Made by a program: the position numbers and the translations under genes. Below are positions 11,141 through 26,100 of a DNA stretch of 64,000 nucleotides, piece after piece (position 1 is the first letter of the stretch; every line of letters begins with the position of its first letter). The DNA is taken from positions 13,295,764 to 13,359,763 of the forward strand of contig NC_092583.1 in NCBI RefSeq assembly GCF_037975245.1. The letters are read 5' to 3'. This stretch comes from Apostichopus japonicus. Lineage: Eukaryota; Echinodermata; Holothuroidea; Aspidochirotida; Stichopodidae. The notes below the pieces were generated by a model, which did not search any database, was not told the origin of the DNA, and saw only the letters and a list, made by a program, of their open reading frames with translations.

Positions 11141-14100
11141 TCAGCTGGTAACAGAGAAGGCTCCCACCGCCAATAACAAGTTCCGCCTTGTGAAGTGAAG
11201 ATGATGTATGGTCGTGTTTTTGGTTGGATAGGAGCCTAACAGAAGTTGCATAGAGTCATTCCTGTTGATGAAATAAACCAGAGTGGTTAATACCATCCGA
11301 GTTTGCCATAATGAGCCGTTCAAGTAGATTGTTTGGAAATATTTACAGGATTTGTACCAAGGAGGGGCATTCAAACAATCATATATACATTACCAAACAT
11401 GTATGCGCATGACTAGATCGTGGACACAAACTATATCGCTTCCATCTTGTGGCAAGATGGCAGATTAAAGTACCCACTGTGATATGGATGGATATTGTAG
11501 AGGTAGTAAATGGGGGGGGGGTGGGAAAGGGAGTTGATCTACATTTAAGGTGGTCTAGTGATTGTGTTGAGATATTACGTTATTGCCAATATAAGTCGAT
11601 ATGAGCTTTTGCTCCCAATAATGTTTGCCAAAACCAGCCGTAACAATATTGCTTTACTTGAGCTGACAAGTAAGAGCACAGAACAAAACAACTTGCAAAT
11701 GAAAGTTCAGAAACTTTTAGAACTTACTGTTGCACTTGGTGGGCAGTGTTAAAGTCTTCAGATTCTGCCTCTGCAAATATTTTCTTGACATCCCAGAGTT
11801 TCACAACGTTGTCGAGACCACCTAGAGTCGAGAATATAACTGTGTCGGTTAGTTCAATGACTCAACAAACGGTTGTCAAACGTTCCTGATTTGCAGAGGA
11901 ACAAATATGATCAAGCCTGTCAAATTCTTTTCACAAATGTTCAATGTTCAAATATGTGCAGCTAATTTCAAAAGATTGGATCTCCTTCATTCCATATTTG
12001 ACGTAAACGTGTACCCATGATACATCACATCCAAATCAAGCAACAAATTTCAGGACTCAAACCTGTATTTAGTCATCCATTAAAACTTGGTACTAATTAG
12101 ACCAAGCCATGGAACCTACAACACATAAGTGGCCACCCCTGGATCGATACGCAAGAGATTTATGTCTTCGATACCATTCGGATCCTCCTAATTAGCGATC
12201 TATATTTAACCCATTGATCCGAAACAAGGAAAAACAGTGTCCCACAAATATCACAAAACTTAGAAGATTATGCTTAACTGCATCACTGTGGGTGATATAT
12301 TGGTATGAGGAGAGGTAGCTTTGTTTTTAGCCTAGTATGGTGCCCACCCTAGCAAATTATGAGAATGAAGTTTTAGAAAATCTAGCAAGAAAATCAAAGC
12401 ATTTTTATTCCCCTTCGTGATGGTTTTAACTGCCATCCTTGAGTTGGGCGCACGCTGTCCCAAAGGACTGTGGCCCGACTCCACTCCACCGTCGTGACCC
12501 TGTTTTTGATAGTCATTAAACACTTGAAGTCTTACAAGTGGTCCCTGCAAACCTAACCACTGGTGAAAGCACACAGAGACTGTCCTAAGGTAACAACACA
12601 TGCTTGTTTAGGTCACATGGAAAAACAATATTTCCATATATTTGGTTAGATCTGTTAAAAACGCTGTGCAGTTTAAGTCTCAAACTTTGGCACAAATGCT
12701 AGATTTTGATTGTCCCCACATTGAAGCTGGTAAGACTGAACTGGCCAGTGTCCATCAGTGTAATCTTAAACACATGGAACTATCCACAATTTCACACATA
12801 ACAGCAATAGGGCAGAGTGGAGCAGGCATTCAACATAACAGAGCAAATCTGTACCTACCAGAGGCGAGGACGTTTCCATCTCTGCAAAAGCTCAGCGAAT
12901 AGATGGATTCCGTATGGCCTTTCAACTCTGCGATCAGGTTGCTATGACGAAGGCCCCAGAGCATGACTGAGCAGTCCTCACTCACAGAGGCCAAAAAATG
13001 GCCATTTGGAGAAAAGAGGACCTTGTGGATTGGACCCTAGAAAAACATAAGAAACCAATAGACTTTATGATATATCTCAAGCTTTGGTCATTATAAGAAA
13101 TTAACTTTCCGTAGAAAAAAAAAACCTGTAGCCAAGTATGGGATATGAACCTATGTAACTGCTAAATATGAAATGATAGCTATCCTAAAGTCTAAAATGA
13201 CTGTAACCAAGGGAACATGAACCATCCCGACTGACTGTGCTGGATGGAACGTGAACCGACCTAAGGGTGACATATGGACTGTCAAACCATCCTCATTGTC
13301 TAGTATGAAGTTTGAACCATTCTAACTGCTATGAATGTAAAAAGGGATGAATAATATTCAAAACGCAAATTAATAGCTCACCTTATGACCTGTCATGACC
13401 CGAACACACTTTCCGTTAAGAATGTCCCAGACTTTGATCATGCGGTCACAGGATCCCGTGGCAACGTAGTTGCTGTTTGGATGGAAGCACACACACTGAA
13501 AAGACAGAAGAAAAATGTGAATAGGCAATCCTGTTTGATTCCAACTACTCATATTATTTCACTGCATCCTGTCTTCTGGACCTATGACGTCCTCAGCTGA
13601 AATAAACACTTCGCTAGAACACCAAACAGTCCTGGAAGCTTCCAATCATCAGTGAAAACTCTGACATCATAAATTCCAAAATTTTTGCATTTTTTCCAAC
13701 CAACAAAAAAATAATTTGGTGCAAGTTTTTGATGTAAGAATGTCTCGTCACTCCTCTGGCAGGAGAAGAAGTTTTGAGTGTCTGACTCAAAAGGAGCTTT
13801 AGAAATGACCTTTGGCCTCCTCAAATTCTTGCATCCCCTGGAATGCTAACTACCTCAGAATCCTATGTCCTCCCAAGATCATCCAAGATCACAAAAAGGC
13901 TTAAAGATAAGAACCATTTTATACCTTGTGAGCTACTGCTTCTACTTACATTAGTATCTGAGTAGTGTCCAGCAAATAGTCTGATTGGCTGGTGACTCTC
14001 TGTGGTCCAGAGACGGGCAGTTCTGTCTTTCCCACAGGAGACAAAATAGTGACCAAACGGACTAGAAATGTAGACAAAAAGAAATTTAAAGAAGCAAATA

Positions 14101-17100
14101 GTAAAAGGTACAAACTGAAAAACTAACCTCATGTGATCAACAGTGAATAGTATAGACATCTTACTGGGATTTGGACATGCAGAAGAATTGGAGACCATAT
14201 TACTATTGGAGAGTTGGAACCTTGAAGGCATTTTGAATTCTGGATGTTTCATAAGAAAATAGCAAACTTTCTTTGCAAACGCCAAGAGGATCACAGCTTT
14301 GGAATATGTATCGCCATCAAGGTGTACCTCTCACCTCGTTGGGAAGTAAACCATGTCATATTCTGCTATACTGGGATATCGAATATCTTATTAAGAGATC
14401 TGTTTGGTCATACCCATAAATTTTGAAAGATCCCAATTAGCTAGCTATTTATTCTTGTAATCAATTTATATTTTGTTGTTGCTTCATTTGCAAACCTTTC
14501 TGAGTGTATGCCTCATTTTATCCTTCCTGCGGAGATTGTGGTCAATTAAAGCAATCTCCATAACGTTTGAAGGTATTTTATATAATTAGGTATTATACCA
14601 CAGGATTGTGGATAGATTCAAATGAAAATAATCTTGACAATGTTTGAAGGTATTCTATATAATTAGGTATTATACCACAGGATTGTGGATAGATTCAAAT
14701 GAAAATAATCTCGACAATGTTTGAAGGTATTCTATATAATTAGGTATTATACCACAGGATTGTGGATAGATTCAAATGAAAATAATCTTGACAATGTTTG
14801 AAGGTATTCTATATAATTAGGTATTATACCACAGGATTGTGGATAGATTCAAATGAAAATAATCTTGACAATGTTTGAAGGTATTCTATATAATTAGGTA
14901 TTATACCACAGGATTGTGGATAGATTCAAATGAATATACAGCTTCAACCATTACACACATCATAACCATGTCCACCATTACGATAATGAGTCCAGGGTAA
15001 CGATTACGATATAACACACAAGAAACATCAAGACTGTCCAATAATTTAGCCAAAAGCAATCACACAAACTGGTCAGTGGACTTCCGTCTGAAAGTTTGTT
15101 TTCTTAGAAATTTTGGCAGTCATTCTGTTTAGAGGGGTGGGGAGGGGGGGGGGGGATGTTTACACTGAGGGTTTGTTGTCATACTAAACTTGATCTGATT
15201 TGTTTGCTTGACTTAGCTTAGCTTAGTCACCTAGCTGGGAATAAGCTTGCCGAGATACTTTTTATATTGTTGCAACTTGTATTTATCCACTGGTGAGTTT
15301 TCACCGTGCATTATCCATAGGGTTAATGCACGGTCAGTTGATGACAACGGGCCAATCAGATTCAAGAATGAAGAATGAAGAAAATGTCCAATAACTACCC
15401 AAAAGCAACGTCCCAAACTGGAAAGTTGTGACCTTTGTAGCAGACCAAGGTGGAAAAGGTGAAGAGATTCCACAACCTCACTGAAAAAAGAACGTAAACA
15501 AATTTGTCAAAATTTATCAATTTCTAATCACAATTATACATTGTAAACTATGAGAAATCCACTCCCCACGTGGTAATGAAATGAAAATGAACTAACAAGT
15601 ACAGAGGTAGTTCCCTGATTTTAACCTTGGCACCATTCTGCAGCCCCCCCTCCCCCCAAAAAATTGAAAAGCTAACTTTACCTGTTCCATCTCCAGATGC
15701 AGAGAGCAGTAAATTTCTGTCTGGACTAAAACTGGTTGCGTAAACAGGACCGCTGTGACCAACAAGTACCTTACAGTCTGTAGAACTCCTATCAAAAAAT
15801 TAAATGTATAGAAATAAAAAAAATGCACATTCCCTCCATCTCCCTAAGTAGCGTGGAAATTTTGAGACTTTTGCAAACTTGTAGTCTGACTCTTGTTACG
15901 ACTTTCCTGTCCAATATCTCATCTATCTCCTTCTGGTTGATTAACTGGGCCTATGAGTAAATTCCTTATCAAACACTGTCTAAGCAGTGCTTGCTGTATA
16001 ACCCACAAGCCTGTAACTTAACCCCCCCCCCCACTCTTAATGATGAGGGGAGAGATAAACTGAAATTTATTGGACCAACTTCATTACTGAGAGGTTACTC
16101 CAGCTGCCCCTACTACAGACACAACAACAAGAAATGATTGGCAATATGCAAAAAAAAACAGTTTTAGAGGTATAATCTATCTAGGGCCGTTGACTCACGT
16201 TGGCCGAAATTTAATCGGCAGAAAAAGGGGTATTATCAGAGCTATTGGACGAGACATTTATATCCAGAGATATACAGAACGAAAGACACATTAAATCATT
16301 CGCACATTGAGAGATGAATCACTTCAGTAACGAGAACAAACAATTGAAGGATAAAAGTAAAATCAATTCATGAAATAAACTCATAACGACCCACTTTGAT
16401 AACGACAATATTTATAGTTGGTTTTTAATTGCAGTGACACATTGAAGATTTATTTACACATTACAAATTCTACCTTTCAATAGCTTGGCTAACAGTAGGC
16501 ACTTGAAATCCAATACCATGTTTTTTGATCATGCATGACCTTTGACCTGAACCTGACATCATAAGTTGACGTACCTTTCATCCATGATTCTTTCCATGAC
16601 ATCCTCTGCTTCTTTTTCCAACTCTTGCAATATTTCTGCTGGTTTGATACTCCGAAGCTTCTTCGGGGTCAGGGTCCAGAGGCGAATGTTAGAATCGGCA
16701 AACCCAGCAGCCAGCAGACTGGAATCGTCGCTGATTTCTACCGATATTAGTCTACAAAATACAAACACATCAATATCTTGCATCACATACTGACGTACGG
16801 TTGCCCTTTGACCTTATGATTATGCAAATTAGCAATTTTTATGTTTTCCTTTACTGATTTCTAAGAAGAGTAATGTCGCTGCAAACAGATTCCCCCCCCC
16901 CACCCCAAAGTAACATCCTGTTAAACCGCAACTTTATATTAAAAAATATCAGTTCTGGAAATGATAGAAGGCTACTTTTGAAATGCCTAAAACAAGTTAC
17001 TGAGTAGGTAGTTATATTGATACAAATTTATCATTTCTAGCAAGCTTGTTCGTAATAATACTTGATCAAACCTGTCGATTCTTTAGACTCCTCAAAACCT

Positions 17101-20100
17101 TGGAATAGTGAATATAATTTCATGATTGCCAACACAATGAAAATTTAGTAACCAACTTTGAAAGATCATATTAGACAGCCTTTCCAAATGCCCAATTTTA
17201 CATTAGAAAAGTTTTGCGGTTTTTCTTTCTGGACTATGAAAAATTCAAAACATTATAGTTTCCTTTGATGGACATTCCTAACAGTGTAATAAGAGCAATG
17301 ACTTATTAGAATTCCAGCAAAAGGCAAAACTCTATCATAAAGCAAATATCAAAGTTTATATGTTGCATATACACAAACACACATTTTGTCGTAAGATATA
17401 TATCACCTTAAAAATTGTTACATGATCCCCCTGTGGGCCTAATAAGAATTTACTGTTGGTATTGCTTTAATAATACTAAAAAAAATACAAAATAAATTGG
17501 AAAGACTGTACTTGCTGCCAAAACAATCCCAAATTTACGATATTAATCAAACGATTATATGAAAGGAGAGTATGCAAGTAAAAGCTATGTTCTATATGTC
17601 ATCATGAACACTCTGGTGTCCATAATGGCATTTGGTTTATGAGTGGCTTTAACAACAACAAAGAACTCACCCTTGCGTAGCATTCAGTAGCGTGTAGAAA
17701 CAAACAGATGGTAACAGATCAGGACTTAGATGCACCCTTTTGGACAATTCTCGAAAACTTAATAATTTCTCCAACTTATCCACGTCCCTCCTGTAAAAAC
17801 ATGAGAATAAGTTTGACTGATGCAGAGAGATGATGAATGGACACTTGTTTCGAACATATCAAAAGTTGAATACTTGAAACTTCTCTTAAAGTAGCTTATG
17901 CTTCCTGGTGCATAATTCTGTAAATTGTTGGTAGGATTTCGATAAATTCTATTACTATGCAGTTTGCTAGCTTGACAGATGAAGTTTTAAATGTCAAAAT
18001 ACGCTGCAAATTTTCCAAAATAATTTCGCATGAGACTGATCATACAGGAAAAAGTGTCTGTTGGTTTGGGGGGCGGGGGGGGGAGGGGGGAGAGGAACCA
18101 CAGGCGTAGAGAGAACTTACATTTCAGGTAAAGGTATCCTGTTTTGTGCTGGAGCATTTGGATCCGGTTTGCTCTTCTTTACATCTAATCTCTTAGCTTT
18201 CTTTTTCTGTTATGTATATTAAAAAAAAAAGGAATGTTAAGAGACTTCTCTTGCTGTTGTATAATAATGAAAACAAAGAAAGTTTTAGAAACAACCTCTG
18301 ACAATTCTAAGAGCAACAACTTCGGTTCAACTGATCAGAAAACTGATGAATTCACCTTAGGTTTATCCTCCCCATCCACACCTTCTTCTTCGTCATCCAA
18401 TAAGAGGTTGATATCGGGCTCCTTTAACAACCCAAACGACATTTTACTCTTGTTGGCTGTAAGAATATAAAGAGTTCATTAATTTTGCATCACAAAATAT
18501 TGCTTTTATAATGTTATAATTTTTTATTTTCAAATCACTTCACGTGGCTTACCTACCTTATGAAGTTACGATCAAGACATTTACACAATAAGCATGACAA
18601 ATTAGACAGACACACATTCATTTTCTCTTTCATACATAAACCATTTATCAAAGATATATCATTTACAAAAACCTCAACTCTGCTATGTTGTAGACCATTC
18701 AAAACCACTGTCAACAATGCAGGTTGCATTTCCATAACACACTTTTAAGTTTTTGACAAACAATGCTTTGGAACATCTGGGGTGGAGCAAATTAAAAATT
18801 TACCTTTCCTCTTGGCTTCGCCACACATCCCACCAGAAGCTGCATCAATCTGCTCTTTACTACGTGGCATTCCGTCAAACACTGACGAAAGGAAAGCATT
18901 AAAAGGTAGATTGATGGATGGAATTATTGATCTGAAATACTACAACAGGGCATTCTATAGAGCACCACTAAGAGAAATAATAAAAGGCTAAATATTTACA
19001 TTATAATTATTGATAAATCAAACAACTCCCAATAGATACACGATGAAGTCTATCAAAACAAATACAAAACAAAACAAGACTAAAAAAAAAAATGATTTAA
19101 AAAGGGAGAGAAGAAACTTTTAAGGATGAAAAGGTTGATCAATCAAAAGCAGGATGCTAAGGGGGTTGCAGCATTCTGCAGCCAAGCTGCATAGGAGGCA
19201 GTCTCTTTGACATGGTGCCATTTGTGGGGCATTCCATCAAACTACTAACAAAAGGAGCTGTCAACACGGGTAGACAGTTTGGATGGAATAGTTTGATCAA
19301 CCGTAAACTACCTTGACATGGAATTCCATCAAACAGGAAGAAAGAGGAAATGTCTCAAGGGTAGACTGTTTGGATGGATTTGTTGATCAACTGTTAATTT
19401 CTTTTAACAAGGCTCACAAGAGGACACAATACAAAGGGGTGGCTTTATCTATGGTTGGAACGGTTCATCATTCACAAAACTTGAAGTGCCCCCCCCCCCC
19501 AAAAAAAAAAAACCCAAACATGATTGAGTATGGGATTAAAATCTGAATTGTTGATCTTACCATCGATGTACAAGTGTTCTTGCAGAATATTTAGGATCAC
19601 ATTGTTTGACTTTTCCTGTAATTGCCGTTTCAAGGATTGGTACGAGTCTCTTGACAGTCTCAATACGTATTTGCTTGATCTGTCGGATAATGTGCATCGA
19701 ATCAATACGAAGATATACCTGTTAGTGTTAACATCATGTTTGATATAGACATAACGAATGAAAAAAACGTTTTTGTTGATCTAAGGGTGCGGTACTACCA
19801 AATGCCATCACCATTGCTTACCTGAAGGATGTGAAGGAATTCAAAATAAATGAAATAAATTATTTTTTCAGCTGAACTTTCAAGGGCTTCTATATATTCT
19901 GTGGAGAAGTTATAGTCGTGTTATTATAAAGGGGAAACAAACCAAACCATGCATCTCTAGCTTATGTCTCTTTTATGACGGTGATCTTTTGTGACGAAGA
20001 ACAACTCCCGCAAACAGCTAAGAAAAATCTTGCTCCGATTGGTAGCTTAAAAGTTGTCTCTGGGAGATGTCATTTTGTAAATCTGTGATGTCACAGTGCC

Positions 20101-23100
20101 ACTAGGATTTTACTAGCTCTTCGTTTTTCTGTTCATATTTTCAAGATAAAATGTTTAACAGTGTTGACATTGAAATCAACGTCATCATTAGGTCATGTTA
20201 TGAGCCTCAATAGTTTAGATTCAGCTTTTGCAACACCCATCCCCATAACAGAAAATAAACATTGGAATATCTTAAGCGGAAAAAAATATTTTTTTTAGCA
20301 CATGTGGCTGGATGATGTCATGTTTAGACTTGATCAAGTCTTCAGCCTTGTGCGTGAAGGAACATTCAGCGTGAAGGAACATTCAATCATTCAATCTTCC
20401 AAAATGGAATGAGATATTTCCTAGCTGTTTGGAGAAAATGTTTCATGACAGTTATCTCTATCACATAGACCAATAATGATGGTTGGGTATTTGTCTCCAT
20501 TAAGCTGTTTATAGTAAATTTACTATTGGAGAGGAATCTAGCAACTTTATTTTATGTACCAGTTGTCTACAACAATTGATAAAATGGACAATTTATTCTC
20601 ATAAAGTAGTCATTTTGAGTCATTCAGTTGGTCCTATTATCCAGAGTCTTACTTCACGGATAAGAAGTATTTTTTCTTCCAAAAAAAAAAAAAAGAAGAA
20701 AAAAATGGCCACAGTTTGACAATCTCCTCTTCATACAACCATTGCAAATTATAAGGATATAAATTGTCTTCCAATTTCTTTATTTTAACTGTTTGACTTT
20801 TGACTGGACCCATAAAGTTATCCTTCCTTTTAACGTTATAAATTCCAATAAAGGAGAAACCTCCCCTCTCCCCCCCCCCCTCTCCACCCCATTCTACATA
20901 TTAGCAAGTCCAGTACATTGTTATCTGGTTCTGTCTATCTGTGACAAAAGATTACATGCATGTTCTCATGATTAACTGTGAAGTTCACAATGACATCACT
21001 GGAGAGTGTTTTATCCAATCAGAGTACAGTACTCATATCTTATGAAAAAGAAGGATTCCCTTCAACAAAACTATATATTACATGGTGTTAAATTGATCTT
21101 GAGGTTCATCAAAGTTCAATCTCTGAAATGAACTAGAGACAATCATCTGTGAACTTCAAAGAAGCTGTAAAATAATGAATAAAGTTTGGCTCAGTCATGT
21201 CTGTGACTAGATAAACACATCCTTAGTAAATCTCACTGCCATAAAATATGTGAATTGGGTAAATATTATTGAAAAAGGGTTTACACATTGAAAGAAGCAG
21301 TGCTTCATGAACGTGTAAAAAGTCTATTTACTTCCACAAAACCACATTTATGAGTGTTTTTTAACAATCTTCTGGTTGATCAAAGTCCAATTCCTAAGAT
21401 GAGAAAACAGACAACCATCGCCGTAGTTCAAAGAAGTTGTAAAATGATAAACAAACAGAACCGATATTGGCTTAACTCATCAAGGGTAATAAATAGGTAG
21501 TAAAGTTTGATATATGTGAGAGCAGTAATGATTTAGTCAATATGAATTGTTCAAAGTTTAATAGGACAAGTTTGCTTATCGCTAGTCTGTTAGCTCTTAT
21601 GTGTGAAGTTTTTCCACGAAATACTATGACCCAATGCAAATAAATAACAACCTTAATGCCATGCTGTGGCAGCGCCCTTGTTTACTAAAACTCACCCACC
21701 AAAGGTTACCCGTTGTGTGATTTGAGCATTAGAGTTGTTAAAAGAAACAATGCCTTGAGGGTTAGGTAGTTTCAATCTAAATGCACTCTCCTCAATTGAT
21801 TCAAGATCAATTCAAAATGTAGGTAGGGAGGGGGGGGGGGGAATACATTGAGAAAAGAACCTTTACAAGACTAAAACTAGAAGAACATAGGTCTAGCCAA
21901 ATTTGCATCTAAAGTTTTGGGTTGAAGATTTTTTACTGTTTTAAATAATTAACCTTAAATTGCTAGCTGACTGCACCGCTACTAACGAGAGATATACTTC
22001 CACAATGTGTGTATGTAACAAAAATCTAGTCACTAGTCTGGGGTTGTATGGTTGTTTTAAACATATTCAACAGAGATTTATATCCAATTTCACAAGAATT
22101 TATGCCTTAAAAAATGTCTGTTTCCAATACAAAAAAAGAACAACTAAAAAAAAAACAGAAAAAAAACCAAGACAATACAATGACCATAAGCCTATTAAAA
22201 GCACTTTAATATACATTATACAGGATCTCTATAGGTCTAAACTAAATTAACATATAACACTCAGGGCTGAATAAGTTTATTGATTTCTTGATGTGGTTAA
22301 TTACTAGCTGATTGTACAAGGTTTGTTTGGGCCCAATAGAACTTGTAGGACAAAAACAACAGATCTTGTGGCACATCTGCTACTGTGTTGTAAAGGTGCC
22401 TTAAATGTAAATTTAAATTGTACTTAAAAATGCACTTATATTTTATAAATTGTACTTAAAACTGCACTTAAATTTTACTTATATCTATTTTACCTGAGGT
22501 TCATGATCAGTTCACTGTGTCTCATGTGTTCTTTCTTCGTTACCGTAGCGAGCTGAACAAGATCGTCCTGATGGTAATCCTCCTGCTCATTCTGGAATGC
22601 TTGGAATAATTTTATGGCTGATGGCAACCACAGACACAAAAAACAAAAATAAAATAAAGATAAAAAAAATAAATACCCACAGTCAGGGAAAAATTTACTA
22701 CGTTTCATAATCTATAGATAGTTGAGAAAGAATTAGAGAACCAGGAAAATGACAAAGAAATAGCAGGGGACATGATAATTTACAAATTTTCCAAGTCAAA
22801 ATGGGAGGAATACAGTCATAATGCACCTATTGGTGACAATACACACAGTGTCAGAAGTCATCAAGAAAAGGACACTGCCAAGAAAAAAAGGCTTGAGCCT
22901 TGCCAGAATTATGACAGCATTCAGCGCAGTGACAAACTCTGTCCATTTTCTCCTCACGGAGAGGAACCCAGGGGTCACTGGTTCAAATCCTGTACTAGCC
23001 AAACAGATCTTTGCTCTTTCCCTTTATCTATAATTTCCCAGTCAGTTTTACTGTCATTCATCGACTTGTATATATTTCTTCCAAATGTGTCGTGTCACAG

Positions 23101-26100
23101 ATGAGAGCCCGTAACTATTCTGAGAGACTTATCCCGATTTATTTCTCAAATATAAATGGGTAGAGAATGCAATGACTCTGATCCACCGTTTTGATAATAA
23201 CAAGAAGTACTCACCTGCATGTTCGTGGCCGTTATATACCAACTCTAGGTACATGTGAACGTACACAGGGTACAAGAGTTGAGTCTGTTCCACCTGTAGA
23301 AACAAAGATAAGACACAACTTCAGGTAAAACTGTCAGATTTGAAAATAAGGAGGTGTGGGGGGGGGGGAGATGTGGGGATGTATGTGAAAAGACATAAAC
23401 AATCATAATAGAAACAATAGCAGAATGTGGATGATGAGTTGAAGTTATCATGAATTATCCAAAGTAAAGAAGAGCCTACAGGACAAGCTTCATCAAAAAC
23501 GTCTGACAACAATTTGATGTACTTAAGACAAGTTAAATATAAAACCTAAACACAGATATGCACTGATTGGAGGAAACTTTATTCAGGAGCATATCAATTA
23601 TTTACTGTAAACCATCTCACTCTTTCAGCAATTGCAGGTACCTCTACAAGGACTACACATATGACATACTGCCTAAAACTTAGATTTTATGAAGGAAGTT
23701 GGCCAAAGGAAATTTTCTCTTTAGATGACCTTATGACCTCATTTACAATTATTCATGAGGTTCAGCTTACACAATATAAAAGTCCCAAATGCTGTGATAA
23801 TGTAGCCTTTCCTTTCTCTCTTAAATTCCGTCAAACAAAGATACAACAGAGTGCTCACAATTCTTTGTCAGGCGTTATTCTACAGACCTTGGAACTACGA
23901 ATAGGACTCAAATAGAATATCGATATTATTAACAAGAAGCCCATGCAAGACCTTGTTATCAGGGCCTCACATTGAACTATTCCATTATTAGTACAGGGTT
24001 CTGCTTTACATACCTTTCTTGAATCAAGAGCAGTTTCTATAATATGCTTTAAGCTTCTGTAATTGGCTTCATAAAGAGATGGGTCTCCCTCACTGAAAAT
24101 AAACAAATCCATTATTAAACGCTGTTATATTGTCCATATAATGAGGAACACCTCCATCCTCTAGAGGAATCGTTTAATAATGCTCTGGGTACCAATTGTC
24201 CTCTCATGTAGTTATCTCATTGGAAGACTTTTCTTGCATGTTTTCACTCGACAGATTTTTTTTGTTTCACTTATGATTGGCTTTCAATATCTTGTAATGG
24301 CAATGTACAAAACAAATTGGAAACCTCAGAAATGTCTTTTCAAGATGCATTGAGTTTCAATGTCATTTTAATTAAATGTACACTACTTATAAGAGCAAAA
24401 AATACATTATTATAGCGACTTATTTTCAAGTTAAGCAACCAAGATGTTTTCAAACAAAACTGAAGGTGACTGCAACACACCTCTGATAAGCTGAGAGGAC
24501 AGAAGAGACTTCCTGCTCAGACCGTGTGCTTGAGTGATTAGCCGATTCTCCGTCAACTTTAGCTTCTCTCTTCAACAACTCCTCTGTAGCCTACAAATAG
24601 AAAAGATATTGTACAAACATTATAATAGCTCAACAACTTTCAAAAGTAAGTAGGTGTAATAGTACCAAAATGCAGTGAAACAATTAGAAGTACACAATGA
24701 AGACACCAGATGAGAAGGGCTTCACTTATGGTTGATGCTTGGTGAATATACATATGCAGAGGGTGGTGAACGGTCCTAGGGAGGGTATTGTTGAGCTATA
24801 AAGGTAGTTCATAACTTCATATAATATTACAGTAGGTTAGGGTTCTTGTTGTAATGATGTTAAGTCACACACATTTGTTAATTACTTCAATGGAACAAGG
24901 GAACCAAAATACCAACTTCAGATTACACAATTTTAGTGACACTTACAACAAATAGCTCCCTTAAGCAGCATTGGGAAATATTATTTGATTGAAATATATT
25001 ACGGTTTGAAATATTTTTTATGTTGTTCTCAAATAAAACTTCTATACCCACTGCAACTGAGCCACCACCACACAATGGAGACTCAGTGGACATTTGTCGT
25101 TTTCATGAAAACTCTGACATAACGTTGCATTGTTCAACTTCAAGGACTACAAACTATGTTCTATCATCACCATAACTGTGCCTCCACATTAGGATGGAGA
25201 GTTTCAGAATTTGATCAAATTTTCAGAAAATGCTAACAGAATAACAGATTATTCGTTTTGTTCCATGATAAGGATATTTATAACAAATGCAATCTGCATT
25301 TGCGAAGGTGACGTCAAGTTCACTACTGTTCAAGGTATATTTGAAATAATAATCATAAAAAAGGCTTAATAAAGGCTTATATAAGGGAAATATCCATCCT
25401 ATTTTTTCTTTACCTAGTTAGGCTGCACGGTTACGGTATTAGTGTTATTGTTAGGCCACAGCAGTATAGTCAGTATTGCGAAGTTCAGAACACTGCGAAG
25501 TTCGGACAACCTTAAGAAATACACAATTTCACCATGAAAACCTACAGCAAGAGCAAATTTCACGAAAACTACAAAGCTAGAGTTTTTTCATCTCCAAAAT
25601 TACCTGTGTGCAATCAAGTACTTACATATTTGTCAATAAAAGGAAGTTATAGTCTTGGGGTGTTTTAAGGCTTAGGTGTCCGAACTTCGCATTGTCCATG
25701 CTACTACTACTACTACTACTATAGTCAGTATTGCGAAGTTCGGCATACTGCGAAGTTCGGACACCCTAAGAAATACACGATTTCACCATGAAAACCTACA
25801 GGAAGAGCCAAATTTCACCAAAAAGTACGAAGCTACAGTTATTTTCTCTCAAAAATGACCCATGTGCAAGAAATTACTCACATATTTGTCAATAAAATGA
25901 CGAAGATCTATGAAGTCTGTTATAATTACTAAAAGAGCAACTGCGCCACCAATTTTATAACCAGCGCCACACTGTGGGTTGCGTGTCCGAACTTCGCAAT
26001 ACTCTAGCAAAGAAATACCAGTTCCACAATCACGAAGAATCTTCTTGGAAAACAATGTGAAAACAGTTTGCAGGAAAGAAAGTTTGGCCGTGTATCGTAC

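Noticed and set aside
22796-23002. Minus-strand ORF beginning with a GFEPVTPG-type peptide
   Set aside because: Such peptides arise from antisense reading of SINE B-box regions.
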